A stretch of 64,000 bases of DNA, taken from contig NZ_SDPQ02000003.1 of assembly GCF_004134905.2 (NCBI RefSeq), positions 620,001 through 684,000 on the forward strand. Direction: 5' to 3'. Below the pieces are notes generated by a model, which did not search any database, had not been told where the DNA came from, and worked only from the letters and a program-made list of their open reading frames with translations. Position numbers and translations under genes: made by a program. The DNA is from Aeromicrobium ginsengisoli (GTDB taxonomy: Bacteria > Actinomycetota > Actinomycetes > Propionibacteriales > Nocardioidaceae). Below are positions 57,136 to 64,000 of the stretch, one piece after another; position 1 is the first letter of the stretch, and every line of letters begins with the position of its first letter.

Positions 57136-57172
57136 GGCCCTTCCACCGTAACCATGGTGGGAGGGCCTTCGT
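57136..57172 (+). terminator. Terminator after tRNA-Ala
   Basis: GGCCCTTCCACC and GGTGGGAGGGCC pair over 12 bp with one wobble, followed by TTCGT. Outer arms ACTGAATG (57123-57130) and CATTCAGT (57173-57180) extend it into a 58-bp nested hairpin. Confidence 0.85.
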
Positions 57173-57299
57173 CATTCAGTGAACAAGCGAGCGACTCGAG
57201 TCTGCCCCATCAGCGCCCCTCCGCCATCACCCCGCAGACGTACCGCCGGACCAGCAGCGGGTACGTTCGGTGTGAGCCAGGCCATACGAGGGAGTTCGC

Positions 57300-58385
57300 A
57301 TGCCGCAGACCGTACGAGGAGTAGTAGCCCGCGCCAAAGGGGCGCCGGTGACCGTCGAGAACATCGTGATCCCCGACCCCGGACCCGGGGAGGCGATCGT
57401 CGACATCGCTGCGTGCGGGGTGTGCCACACCGATCTGCACTATCGCGAGGGCGGCATCAACGACGAGTTCCCGTTCCTGCTGGGCCACGAGGCGGCCGGG
57501 GTGGTCGAGTCGGTCGGCGAGGGCGTGACGGATGTGGCTCCGGGTGACTTCGTGGTGCTCAACTGGCGCGCCGTCTGCGGTCGGTGTCGCGCATGTCTGC
57601 GAGGTCGCCCTTGGTACTGCTTCGACACGCACAACGCGAGCCAGAAGATGACTCTCGAGGACGGCACCGAGCTCTCGCCTGCGCTGGGCATCGGCGCGTT
57701 CGCCGACAAGACGCTGGTCGCAGCCGGGCAGTGCACCAAGGTCGACCCGACCGCGTCACCGGCGGCGGTCGGCCTGCTGGGGTGCGGCGTCATGGCCGGG
57801 CTCGGCGCGGCGATCAACACCGGCAACGTGCAACGAGGCGACTCCGTCGCCGTCATCGGTTGCGGAGGCGTCGGCAGCGCCGCCATCGCGGGAGCGCGCC
57901 TGGCCAATGCCGCCACGATCATCGCGATCGACCTCGACGACCGCAAGCTCGAATGGGCCAAGGGCATGGGGGCGACCCACACGATCAACGCCGGCGCCGG
58001 AGATGTCGTGGAGGCGATCCAGGCACTCACCGGTGGCCACGGCGCCGACGTCGTGATCGACGCGGTGGGACGCCCCGAGACGTGGAAGCAGGCGTTCTAC
58101 GGACGCGACCTTGCCGGCACGGTCGTCCTCGTCGGCGTCCCGACTCCGGAGATGCAGCTGGAGATCCCGCTGCTCGACGTGTTCGGCCGCGGCGGCTCGC
58201 TCAAGTCGTCCTGGTACGGCGACTGCCTGCCGAGCCGCGACTTCCCGATGCTCGTCGACCTCTATCAGCAGGGCCGACTCGACCTCGATGCGTTCGTGAC
58301 CGAGACGATCGGCATCGATGACGTCGAGGCCGCGTTCGCCAGGATGCACGAGGGTGGCGTCCTGCGATCCGTCGTGGAGCTCTGA
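57300..58385 (+). CDS. mscR: S-(hydroxymethyl)mycothiol dehydrogenase
   Basis: The product is 361 aa, a zinc-dependent alcohol dehydrogenase. Catalytic zinc ligands lie in [10 protein letters not shown] and GHEAAG. The structural zinc site is [15 protein letters not shown], and the NAD site is [47 protein letters not shown] at the start is typical of mycothiol-dependent formaldehyde dehydrogenase MscR, which oxidises the formaldehyde-mycothiol adduct. It is one base upstream of a metallo-hydrolase, the same pairing as Rv2259-Rv2260. Confidence 0.92.
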   Translation: MPQTVRGVVARAKGAPVTVENIVIPDPGPGEAIVDIAACGVCHTDLHYREGGINDEFPFLLGHEAAGVVESVGEGVTDVAPGDFVVLNWRAVCGRCRACLRGRPWYCFDTHNASQKMTLEDGTELSPALGIGAFADKTLVAAGQCTKVDPTASPAAVGLLGCGVMAGLGAAINTGNVQRGDSVAVIGCGGVGSAAIAGARLANAATIIAIDLDDRKLEWAKGMGATHTINAGAGDVVEAIQALTGGHGADVVIDAVGRPETWKQAFYGRDLAGTVVLVGVPTPEMQLEIPLLDVFGRGGSLKSSWYGDCLPSRDFPMLVDLYQQGRLDLDAFVTETIGIDDVEAAFARMHEGGVLRSVVEL

Positions 58386-58386
58386 C

Positions 58387-59013
58387 ATGACCGCGAGGAT
58401 CGAGAAGGTCGTCACGTCGGGCCAGTTCACGCTCGACGGCGGCAGCTCGGACGTCGACAACAATGTCTGGCTGGTCGGGGACGACGCCGAGGTCATCGTG
58501 ATCGACGCCCCGCACGATGCCGGCGCGATCCTCGGCGCGATTGATGGGCGTACGGTGCTGGCCATCGTCCTGACCCACGGGCACAACGACCACATCAACG
58601 CGGCCGTCGAGCTCGGGCGACTCACCGGCGCCGAGGTCTGGTTCCCGCCCGCCGACCGCATGTTGTGGGACGCCGAGCACGACACCCCACCCGACCGCGA
58701 GCTGCACACCGGCGCGACCTTCACCGTCGCCGGCACGGTCCTTCGGGCCGTGCCGACCCCGGGGCACACTCCCGGCAGCACCTGCTTGTACGCCGAGGAG
58801 CTCGGCGCGGTCTTCACCGGCGACACGCTGTTCGCCGGCGGACCCGGTGCGACCGGCCGGTCCTACTCGGACTTCGACACGATCATCGACTCGATCCGTG
58901 ATCGGCTCCTGGCCCTGCCGGCAGCCACGGTCGTGCACACCGGGCACGGCGACGACACCACGATTGGCGCCGAGGCTCCGCACCTCGACGCATGGATCGC
59001 GCGAGGTAGCTGA
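58387..59013 (+). CDS. Metallo-beta-lactamase fold hydrolase (mscR partner)
   Basis: The product is 208 aa. The metal motif THGHNDHINA (about 60-69), then TPGHTPGSTCLY and FTGDTLFAGGPGATGRSY with the bridging Asp, place it in the glyoxalase II-like group. Its coupling to mscR suggests it hydrolyses S-formylmycothiol to formate and mycothiol. The gene starts one base after the mscR stop. Confidence 0.9.
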   Translation: MTARIEKVVTSGQFTLDGGSSDVDNNVWLVGDDAEVIVIDAPHDAGAILGAIDGRTVLAIVLTHGHNDHINAAVELGRLTGAEVWFPPADRMLWDAEHDTPPDRELHTGATFTVAGTVLRAVPTPGHTPGSTCLYAEELGAVFTGDTLFAGGPGATGRSYSDFDTIIDSIRDRLLALPAATVVHTGHGDDTTIGAEAPHLDAWIARGS

Positions 59014-59024
59014 GCCGGTCATCC

Positions 59025-59189
59025 TCAGCTGAGTCGGCGCCAGAGCACGAGCGCAGCGACTGCGGCGACCCCGATGAGAGCGACGATGCCGGCGCGCTTC
59101 TTGCCGGCATCCGCCATGGCCGCGAGCGCATCCACGGTCTCTCCGAGGTGCGCCCGGGTCTCCTGGATGTCGTGCTCGAGCGCGGTCAT
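59025..59189 (-). CDS. DUF3618 small membrane protein
   Basis: The product is 54 aa. EHDIQETRAHLGETVDALAAMADAGKKR is the DUF3618 helix, and AGIVALIGVAAVAALVLWRRL is one membrane segment. It is the last gene of a three-gene operon, overlapping the Holin-X gene by 4 bp. The function is unknown; these proteins are linked to envelope stress. Confidence 0.85.
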   Translation of the reverse strand: MTALEHDIQETRAHLGETVDALAAMADAGKKRAGIVALIGVAAVAALVLWRRLS

Positions 59190-59590
59190 GACGCGGCTCC
59201 GCGACGCGCGGCGGCGACATCGGCCTTGACGCTCGCGACGCGCTCCTTCGGAGGCTCCGCGACCCGACTGACCCGCATCTTGCCGACCAGGCCGGCGAGA
59301 CCGGCGAGGACGAACAACCCGCCACCGACGATCAGGGCGGCGAGCCACGCGTCGAGCACCTCGGCGATCCCGAGAATGCCCGCAGCGATGAGGGCGCCAA
59401 GGCCGTACAGGGCCATGGTGCCGGCCATGCCGAACATGCCGGCGCCGACCCCGAGACGCTTGCCGCTCGTCGCCAGGTCATGCTTGGCGAGCTGGAGCTC
59501 GTTGCGAATGAGGGTCGAGATGTCGTCGGTCGCCTGGGCGATCAGCTCACCGGTGGAGGCCTCGGACGTGGGCGTACGCGACGCCGTCAC
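59186..59590 (-). CDS. Phage-holin-superfamily (Holin-X) membrane protein
   Basis: The product is 134 aa. TGELIAQATDDISTLIRNELQLAKHDLATSGKRLGVGAGMF is the conserved N-terminus of actinobacterial Holin_X proteins. Two membrane helices follow (about 52-75 and 82-103). Despite the name it is a chromosomal envelope protein with no phage genes nearby. It overlaps both neighbours by 4 bp. Confidence 0.88.
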   Translation of the reverse strand: MTASRTPTSEASTGELIAQATDDISTLIRNELQLAKHDLATSGKRLGVGAGMFGMAGTMALYGLGALIAAGILGIAEVLDAWLAALIVGGGLFVLAGLAGLVGKMRVSRVAEPPKERVASVKADVAAARRGAAS

Positions 59591-59952
59591 GACTGGCCCT
59601 GTCGGCTGGCATCGGCAATCCGCGATCCGCCGGGGACCGGCGGCGGCCCGATGACCTCGTCGCCGGGCTGGTAGTTGTCCGACGCCGGATCGATGTCGTG
59701 CCCGTGCATCTTGTCGGCGATCTTGGACTTCGCCTCACCGGCGACGTCGGCGACCTTCGAGCCGACTTTGCTGCCCATCTCGGACCCGGCCTGCTTCGCC
59801 TGGGTCTGGACGTCGTCGACGGCGCTTTGGACTGTGGGGTTGTTCCAGGCCTTGGTCGCCTGGCGCTTGATCTGTTCATAACGCTCACGCCCGGCGCGAG
59901 CACCGAGAACGTACCCGGCGGCGCCGATCACGAGCACTGTCAGCTTCTTCAC
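59587..59952 (-). CDS. YtxH-like membrane protein
   Basis: The product is 121 aa. One N-terminal membrane helix (KKLTVLVIGAAGYVLGARAG) carries a GARAGRERYEQIK motif. It is followed by an amphipathic Lys/Ala/Gly-rich region and a Pro-rich end. I moved the start from GTG 59961 to GTG 59952, because GAAGGAG then lies eight bases upstream instead of touching the codon. It heads the Holin-X/DUF3618 operon. Confidence 0.8.
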   Translation of the reverse strand: MKKLTVLVIGAAGYVLGARAGRERYEQIKRQATKAWNNPTVQSAVDDVQTQAKQAGSEMGSKVGSKVADVAGEAKSKIADKMHGHDIDPASDNYQPGDEVIGPPPVPGGSRIADASRQGQS

Positions 59953-60011
59953 GTTGACCACTCCTTCAGGGCGGGCTTACCCCGTTGGGCGGTGGTCACA
60001 CATGAGGGAAG

Positions 60012-60044
60012 GGGCGCCGGGGAGGCCCTTCCTCCCCGGCGCCC
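60012..60044 (-). terminator. Terminator of azoR
   Basis: GGGCGCCGGGGAGG and CCTCCCCGGCGCCC pair perfectly over 14 bp with a 5-base loop, beginning seven bases after the azoR stop on the minus strand. Confidence 0.85.
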
Positions 60045-60050
60045 GTGGTT

Positions 60051-60707
60051 TCAGGCGGCGGGACGGAGCTTGATCGTCACGGATCGTCCGCTCCGGCGGG
60101 CGGTCTCGTGTGACTCGGCGAGCTGCTCGCGGGCGAGGTCGCGGAGCTCAGCCATCTGCGGCGTGACCTCGGCGAGGGTCAGCTCGGTCTCGATGACGTC
60201 GAGGTCGAGGCCCCAGACGTCCTCGAGCACCCGACGCATCCAGCCTGTCGCGTGGTCCCAGCCCTCGCGAGGTGTGCCGGCGCCGTAGCCACCCCCGCGA
60301 GCCGTCACGAGGAAGGCCGGCTTCCCGGTGACCGTACTCTGGCCGACGCTCAGCCGCGGGTCCGTGGCGACGAGGTCGTACCACGCCTTGAAATGCTGGG
60401 AGACGCCGAAGTTGTAGAGCGGAACAGCGAAGACCAGCACGTCAGCCGAGACAACCTCGTCCGCAAGTGCTGCAGCGTCCTGGATCGCGGCGACCTGCTC
60501 AGGCGTGCGCTGCTCCTCCGGGGTGTAGCCCGCGAAGGCGGCGAGCGGCCACAGTGTCGGATCGATCGGGTTGCTGCCGAGATCGCGGCGAACGACAGCC
60601 GGACTGCCGAGCTCCTCGGCAATGGTCTCCTCCAGTGTGTCGGCGACGGCCCGCGTGACCGAGCCGTCCTGACGGATGCTGGCGTCGAGTCGGAAGATCG
60701 TGCTCAT
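60051..60707 (-). CDS. azoR: FMN-dependent NAD(P)H oxidoreductase, azoreductase type
   Basis: The product is 218 aa with a flavodoxin-like fold. IFRLDASIRQDGSVTRAVADTL binds FMN phosphate, and VLVFAVPLYNFGVSQHFKAWYD and LVTARGGGYGAGTPREGWDH are AzoR/quinone reductase signatures. It reduces quinones or azo compounds by two electrons, protecting against electrophiles. It is divergent from a MarR-type gene, which likely controls it, and has a good promoter with operator-like palindromes. Confidence 0.9.
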   Translation of the reverse strand: MSTIFRLDASIRQDGSVTRAVADTLEETIAEELGSPAVVRRDLGSNPIDPTLWPLAAFAGYTPEEQRTPEQVAAIQDAAALADEVVSADVLVFAVPLYNFGVSQHFKAWYDLVATDPRLSVGQSTVTGKPAFLVTARGGGYGAGTPREGWDHATGWMRRVLEDVWGLDLDVIETELTLAEVTPQMAELRDLAREQLAESHETARRSGRSVTIKLRPAA

Positions 60708-60730
60708 GGGTAGCTCCTGTGGCTAGATAG

Positions 60731-60781
60731 TCTGTTCTACAGATCATATTACACGACGATCATCGGTCAACATGATGATCG
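60731..60781. promoter_or_regulatory. azoR promoter and candidate MarR operators
   Basis: On the minus strand TTGACC (60770-60765), 16 bases and TATGAT (60748-60743) form the azoR promoter. TCTGT-TCT-ACAGA (60731-60743) lies at its transcription start. CGATCATC-N9-GATGATCG (60757-60781), with perfect 8-bp arms, covers the -35 element. Either could be the MarR binding site. Confidence 0.75.
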
Positions 60782-60799
60782 CCACAAGAGCGCACTCGC

Positions 60800-60811
60800 T
60801 ACACTGGGGCC
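60800..60811 (+). promoter_or_regulatory. -10 element of a leaderless promoter for the marR gene
   Basis: TACACT (60800-60805) is followed by six bases and the ATG at 60812. Confidence 0.6.
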
Positions 60812-61297
60812 ATGACCGAGACGGCTGAGACGACGACGGAGCAGGACTCCATCGACTTCGGCCAGGCCCTCGGCAGCATCCTGCGGAACTACCTCGACAA
60901 GGCGCGCGACGCGATCAGTGACCTGCCGGGCGGTCCTCGCGGCTTCCAGGTCATGTCGGTCGCCAACGGTGACGACTGCAGCAACCAGGCGACGATCGCC
61001 ACCAGTCTCGGCATCGATCGCACGGTCATGACCTACCTGGTCGACGACCTTGAAAAGGCCGGACTCGTGACGCGACGCCCAGACCCGGCTGACCGTCGCG
61101 CCCGCCAGGTCGTGCTGACGGCCAAGGGCGCCAAGGCCCTGGCCGCAGCGTCTGAGCGGATCGCCCAGGTCGAACGCACCGTGCTCGGCAACCTCTCCGA
61201 CACTGACGCCGACCTGTTCCGCCAGCTCCTCGTACGCGTTGCCGCCGCGGGGCCGGTCGTCGACGCGTGCGACGTCCCTGGCGTCGCGGAGTGCTAG
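60812..61297 (+). CDS. MarR-family transcriptional regulator
   Basis: The product is 161 aa. The winged helix reads DDCSNQATIATSLGIDRTVMTYLVDDLEKAGLVTRRPDPADRRARQVVLTAKGAKAL. Such proteins release DNA on binding phenolic or electrophilic ligands. It is divergent from azoR, which reduces such compounds. A Cys in the recognition region (DCSNQ) could also sense oxidation. The stop shares a CTAG with the MpaB-family gene. Confidence 0.93.
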   Translation: MTETAETTTEQDSIDFGQALGSILRNYLDKARDAISDLPGGPRGFQVMSVANGDDCSNQATIATSLGIDRTVMTYLVDDLEKAGLVTRRPDPADRRARQVVLTAKGAKALAAASERIAQVERTVLGNLSDTDADLFRQLLVRVAAAGPVVDACDVPGVAEC

Positions 61298-62157
61298 TCC
61301 CGCCTCGGCGGCCCTGACCCCATCGCCCAGCGGATCGCCTCCGTGATCGCGACGCCGCTGGTACGCACGGCAGTGGCCTCGACGATCGGCAGGTAGGGCA
61401 GCCGCAGTGGCCATCGCGTCCAGCGCGGCATCATGCCGACCGCAGCCGCCGACAGCAGTCCGTACGGCGCACGCAACGTGAGCGGCACGGGCGGATGGAC
61501 GAGGATGAATCGCGCCGCTCGGCGGGCGGCCGGAGTGCCCTCGAGCTCGGGCCGGTAGTCGGCCAGCACCTGCTCGAGCTCGGCCACCGTCTCTGGCACG
61601 TCAGCGGCACCGAGGGCGCGAGCCACGTGTGCCGTCTGGCTGATGTACGCATCGCGGCCCGAGGCATCGAGCGGCTTTGCGCCGTAGCGATCGTGGGCGC
61701 GCAGGAAGCTGTCGATCTCGGCCACGTGCACCCAGCGGACCAGGTGCGGGTCGGAGGCGGCGTACGCCCGGCCGTCGGGCGCGACGCCGCGCACGCGCTC
61801 GTGCACTGCACGGACGATCGCCACGGCCCGGTCGGCATCCTCGATCGTCCCGAACGTCGTCTCGGCGAGGAACGTGCTCGTGCGTTGCAGACGCCCCCAC
61901 GGATCGCCGCGGAATCCCGAGTGCGCATCGACCGCGGCCATCGCAAGGGGGTGCATCGACTGCAGCAGCAGCGCGCGGATCCCGCCGACGAACATCGACG
62001 CGTCGGAGTGCACGCGGTAGATCGCCGAGCCCGGCTCGAACCGACGCGGCCCGTCGGAGAAGTGGATGCGGTCACGCCGCGCCGGGCCCTCGTCGCCGGC
62101 GACGCGGGAGAAGATCGTCTCGCCCACGCGTCGGCGCACGGACTCGAGCGGGTTCAT
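61294..62157 (-). CDS. MpaB-family (DUF2236) oxygenase
   Basis: The product is 287 aa, all helical. FEPGSAIYRVHSDASMFVGGIRALLLQSMHPLAMAAVDAHSGFRGDPWGRLQRTSTFL contains the conserved haem-region His residues of the MpaB/latex-clearing protein family, and LVRWVHVAEIDSFLRAHDRYG follows. The family uses haem b for oxidative cleavage; the substrate here is unknown. TACGGT lies six bases before the ATG. Confidence 0.9.
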   Translation of the reverse strand: MNPLESVRRRVGETIFSRVAGDEGPARRDRIHFSDGPRRFEPGSAIYRVHSDASMFVGGIRALLLQSMHPLAMAAVDAHSGFRGDPWGRLQRTSTFLAETTFGTIEDADRAVAIVRAVHERVRGVAPDGRAYAASDPHLVRWVHVAEIDSFLRAHDRYGAKPLDASGRDAYISQTAHVARALGAADVPETVAELEQVLADYRPELEGTPAARRAARFILVHPPVPLTLRAPYGLLSAAAVGMMPRWTRWPLRLPYLPIVEATAVRTSGVAITEAIRWAMGSGPPRRD

Positions 62158-62169
62158 GGCTCGACCGTA
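62158..62169 (-). promoter_or_regulatory. -10 element of a leaderless promoter for the MpaB-family gene
   Basis: On the minus strand TACGGT (62169-62164) is followed by six bases and the ATG at 62157. Confidence 0.5.
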
Positions 62170-62194
62170 CGCGCGAACGCGTGAACCGGCTCGC

Positions 62195-64000
62195 TCAGGA
62201 GATGTCGGTCAGCAAGTGCCCGCGCGCTTCGCGGCGGCGACGCTGCTCCTCGGGATCCGGAACCGGCACCGCAGCGATGAGCCGCTTGGTGTAGTCCTCC
62301 TGCGGGTTGCCGAGCACCTGCTCGCGCGGTCCGATCTCGACGAGCGCTCCGTTCTGCATCACCGCGACGCGGTTGGCGAGCGTGTCCACGACGGCGAGGT
62401 CGTGGCTGATGAACAGGCAGGCGAACTGCAGCCGCTGCTGGAGCTCGGTGAACAGCTCGAGCACGCGTGCCTGAACCGACACGTCGAGGGCCGAGGTCGG
62501 CTCGTCCGCGATGAGCAGGTCCGGGTCGAGCGCCAGGGCACGAGCCAGGCTCACCCGCTGACGCTGACCACCTGAGAGCTCGTGCGGGAACCGCCCGACG
62601 TAGGAGCCACCGAGCTCGACGCTGTCGAGCAGTGACCTGACCTTGGCGTCGATCTCGGACTGCGTCATCTCGGTCTGAACGTGCAGTGGCTCGGCAACGC
62701 ACTGGCCGATCGACATGCGCGGGTTGAGCGACGAGGCCGGGTCCTGGAACACGAACCCGAAGCGGGAGCGCAGTGGCCGGAGCTGACGGTCGGAGAGGCC
62801 CGAGACCTGGTTGCCCGAGACGTGGATCGTTCCGCTCGTCGGCTGCTGCAGGCCCACGGTCGTACGCCCGATGGTCGACTTGCCCGAGCCGGACTCGCCG
62901 ACCAGGCCGAGGACCTCGCCCTTGCGGATCTCGAGCGACACGTGGTCGACGGCGCGGAAGGCCGGCTGACCGAGGCCGCCGGGGAACTCGACGACGAGGT
63001 CCTCGACCTTGAGCACCAGCTCGTTCTCGTCGACCAGGCCCGGGCCGTTCTCGCGACCGAGGTGCGGGACGGCGTCGAGGAGGGCACGCGTGTAGGGGTG
63101 CTTGGGCTGGGCGAACAGCTGCCCGGCCGGTGCCTGCTCGACGATGTTGCCGCGATACATCACGACGACGCGGTCGGCCATGTCGGCGACGACGCCCATG
63201 TTGTGCGTGATCAGCACGATCGCGGTGCCGAGCCGATCTCGCAGCGACAGCAGCAGCTCGAGGATCGCGGCCTGGACCGTGACGTCGAGGGCCGTCGTCG
63301 GCTCGTCGGCGATGATGACGTCGGGGTCACAGGCGATCGCCATCGCGATGACGACGCGCTGCTTCTGTCCGCCGGACAGCTGGTGCGGGTAGTAGTCGAC
63401 GCGGTGCTCGGGATCGGGCATGCCGACCAGGTCGAGCAGCTCGATCGCTCGCTTGCGGGCGTCCTTCTTGGAGATGTCGCGGTGCGCCTGGATGCCCTCG
63501 ATGATCTGCCAGCCGACCGAGTAGACCGGGTTGAGCGCGGTCGACGGCTCCTGGAACACCATCGAGACCTGGTCGCCGCGGATCGGCCGGATGTCACTGT
63601 TGGACATGCCGAGGAGCTCGCGGTCACCGAGGCGGGCCGAGCCGGTGACCGCGGCGGTCGACGGCAGCAGGCCGAGGACGGCGCGGGAGCTGACGGACTT
63701 GCCGGAGCCGGACTCGCCGACGACGGCGACGACCTCGCCCGGGGCGACGTCGAACGAGATGCCGTTGACCGCGTGGATCTGGCCGGCGTCCGTGCGGAAC
63801 GTGACCGCCAGGTCGGACAGCGACAGGGCCGCGACCCGCTTCTCGCTGGTCTCGGTGTCGCGGACCTCCACCGACGGCTCGATGTCACCGGTGAGCTCCT
63901 CGAACTCAGCGGTGATCTCCTTCTCGTCCGCCGACGTCGTCTCGGCGCCGCGGGTGCGCAGCAGCGGGTTGAGGATGTCGTTGAGGCTCTCGCCGACGAG
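62195..64000 (-). CDS. Dipeptide/oligopeptide ABC transporter permease-ATPase-ATPase fusion (5' truncated by window)
   Basis: The frame is open to the right edge without a stop, so the gene continues beyond the window. The visible N-terminal residues (ESLNDILNPLLRTRG) are the usual end of a DppC-type permease. An acidic linker of about 45 residues is followed by two complete ATPase domains (DppD-like with Walker A GESGSGKSVSSR and signature LSGGQKQR; DppF-like with GESGSGKSTIGR and LSGGQRQR), each with the oligopeptide C-terminal region. It imports peptides or nickel with a separate binding protein and second permease. A GTG at 63871 is an internal codon, not the start. Confidence 0.85.
   Translation of the reverse strand, partial: LVGESLNDILNPLLRTRGAETTSADEKEITAEFEELTGDIEPSVEVRDTETSEKRVAALSLSDLAVTFRTDAGQIHAVNGISFDVAPGEVVAVVGESGSGKSVSSRAVLGLLPSTAAVTGSARLGDRELLGMSNSDIRPIRGDQVSMVFQEPSTALNPVYSVGWQIIEGIQAHRDISKKDARKRAIELLDLVGMPDPEHRVDYYPHQLSGGQKQRVVIAMAIACDPDVIIADEPTTALDVTVQAAILELLLSLRDRLGTAIVLITHNMGVVADMADRVVVMYRGNIVEQAPAGQLFAQPKHPYTRALLDAVPHLGRENGPGLVDENELVLKVEDLVVEFPGGLGQPAFRAVDHVSLEIRKGEVLGLVGESGSGKSTIGRTTVGLQQPTSGTIHVSGNQVSGLSDRQLRPLRSRFGFVFQDPASSLNPRMSIGQCVAEPLHVQTEMTQSEIDAKVRSLLDSVELGGSYVGRFPHELSGGQRQRVSLARALALDPDLLIADEPTSALDVSVQARVLELFTELQQRLQFACLFISHDLAVVDTLANRVAVMQNGALVEIGPREQVLGNPQEDYTKRLIAAVPVPDPEEQRRRREARGHLLTDIS

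Noticed and set aside
59186..59590. Prophage remnant suggested by the holin-like gene
   Set aside because: Holin_X proteins are common chromosomal envelope proteins in actinobacteria, and no other phage gene is present.

Overview
The window is 64 kb of high-GC DNA from an actinobacterium and contains the chromosomal replication origin. The order yidD-rnpA-rpmH-dnaA-oriC-dnaN-gnd-recF-dciA-gyrB-gyrA-DUF3566-tRNA-Ile-DLW39-tRNA-Ala, the parAB-rsmG-jag-yidC block, a murJ/pseudokinase/trxBA block and a mycothiol-dependent formaldehyde dehydrogenase all point to Actinomycetia. Gene content and style suggest Nocardioidaceae (Aeromicrobium/Nocardioides type), but that placement is an inference. I support 60 protein genes (one cut at each window edge), one pseudogene fragment and two tRNAs. 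I see no transposase, prophage or CRISPR array.

Positions 1-7800 hold a truncated ECF sigma factor, a flavin monooxygenase-like oxidoreductase, a MOSC-like protein, the helicase hrpB, and an ArsR regulator divergent from a Gal80-like Gfo/Idh protein. That pair lies between two nearly identical 135-bp copies of the 3' end of an aldo/keto reductase gene. Positions 8372-15912 form a compact sensory block: a secreted 7x FG-GAP plus 8x Ig-like protein, a stand-alone receiver, a histidine kinase fused to a TerB-like domain, an MFS transporter and a NarL-type regulator. Three copies of one palindromic motif are spread through this block, which makes it the best candidate here for an undescribed regulatory system. 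Positions 15976-30603 hold a Mak_N_cap-like protein, a hydroxyacid dehydrogenase, the ATP-grasp/alpha-E/transglutaminase operon, a DHA2 transporter, an HNH protein, an iron-regulated siderophore-interacting protein, a FemX-alanine racemase pair, a class A penicillin-binding protein with a Cys-rich tail, and PadR-ino1.

Positions 30685-57180 are the conserved origin-proximal region. They include tRNA nucleotidyltransferase, cell-wall export (DUF6049, MurJ and a detached pseudokinase), the thioredoxin system behind a SigR-type promoter, chromosome partitioning with two parS sites, membrane insertion, the initiator and origin, the sliding clamp, RecF, the helicase loader and gyrase. Positions 57300-64000 carry mscR with its metallo-hydrolase, a three-gene membrane/envelope operon, a divergent azoR-marR pair, an MpaB-type oxygenase and the C-terminal part of a permease-ATPase-ATPase ABC transporter fusion.

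Several signals recur across the window. Many genes have a -10 hexamer (TANNNT) placed six or seven bases before the start codon, which implies leaderless mRNAs. Four convergent gene pairs end on one shared CTAG. A TTGAGCTTGTCGAAA palindrome is repeated in intergenic gaps, and the hexamer CGTACG is overrepresented.
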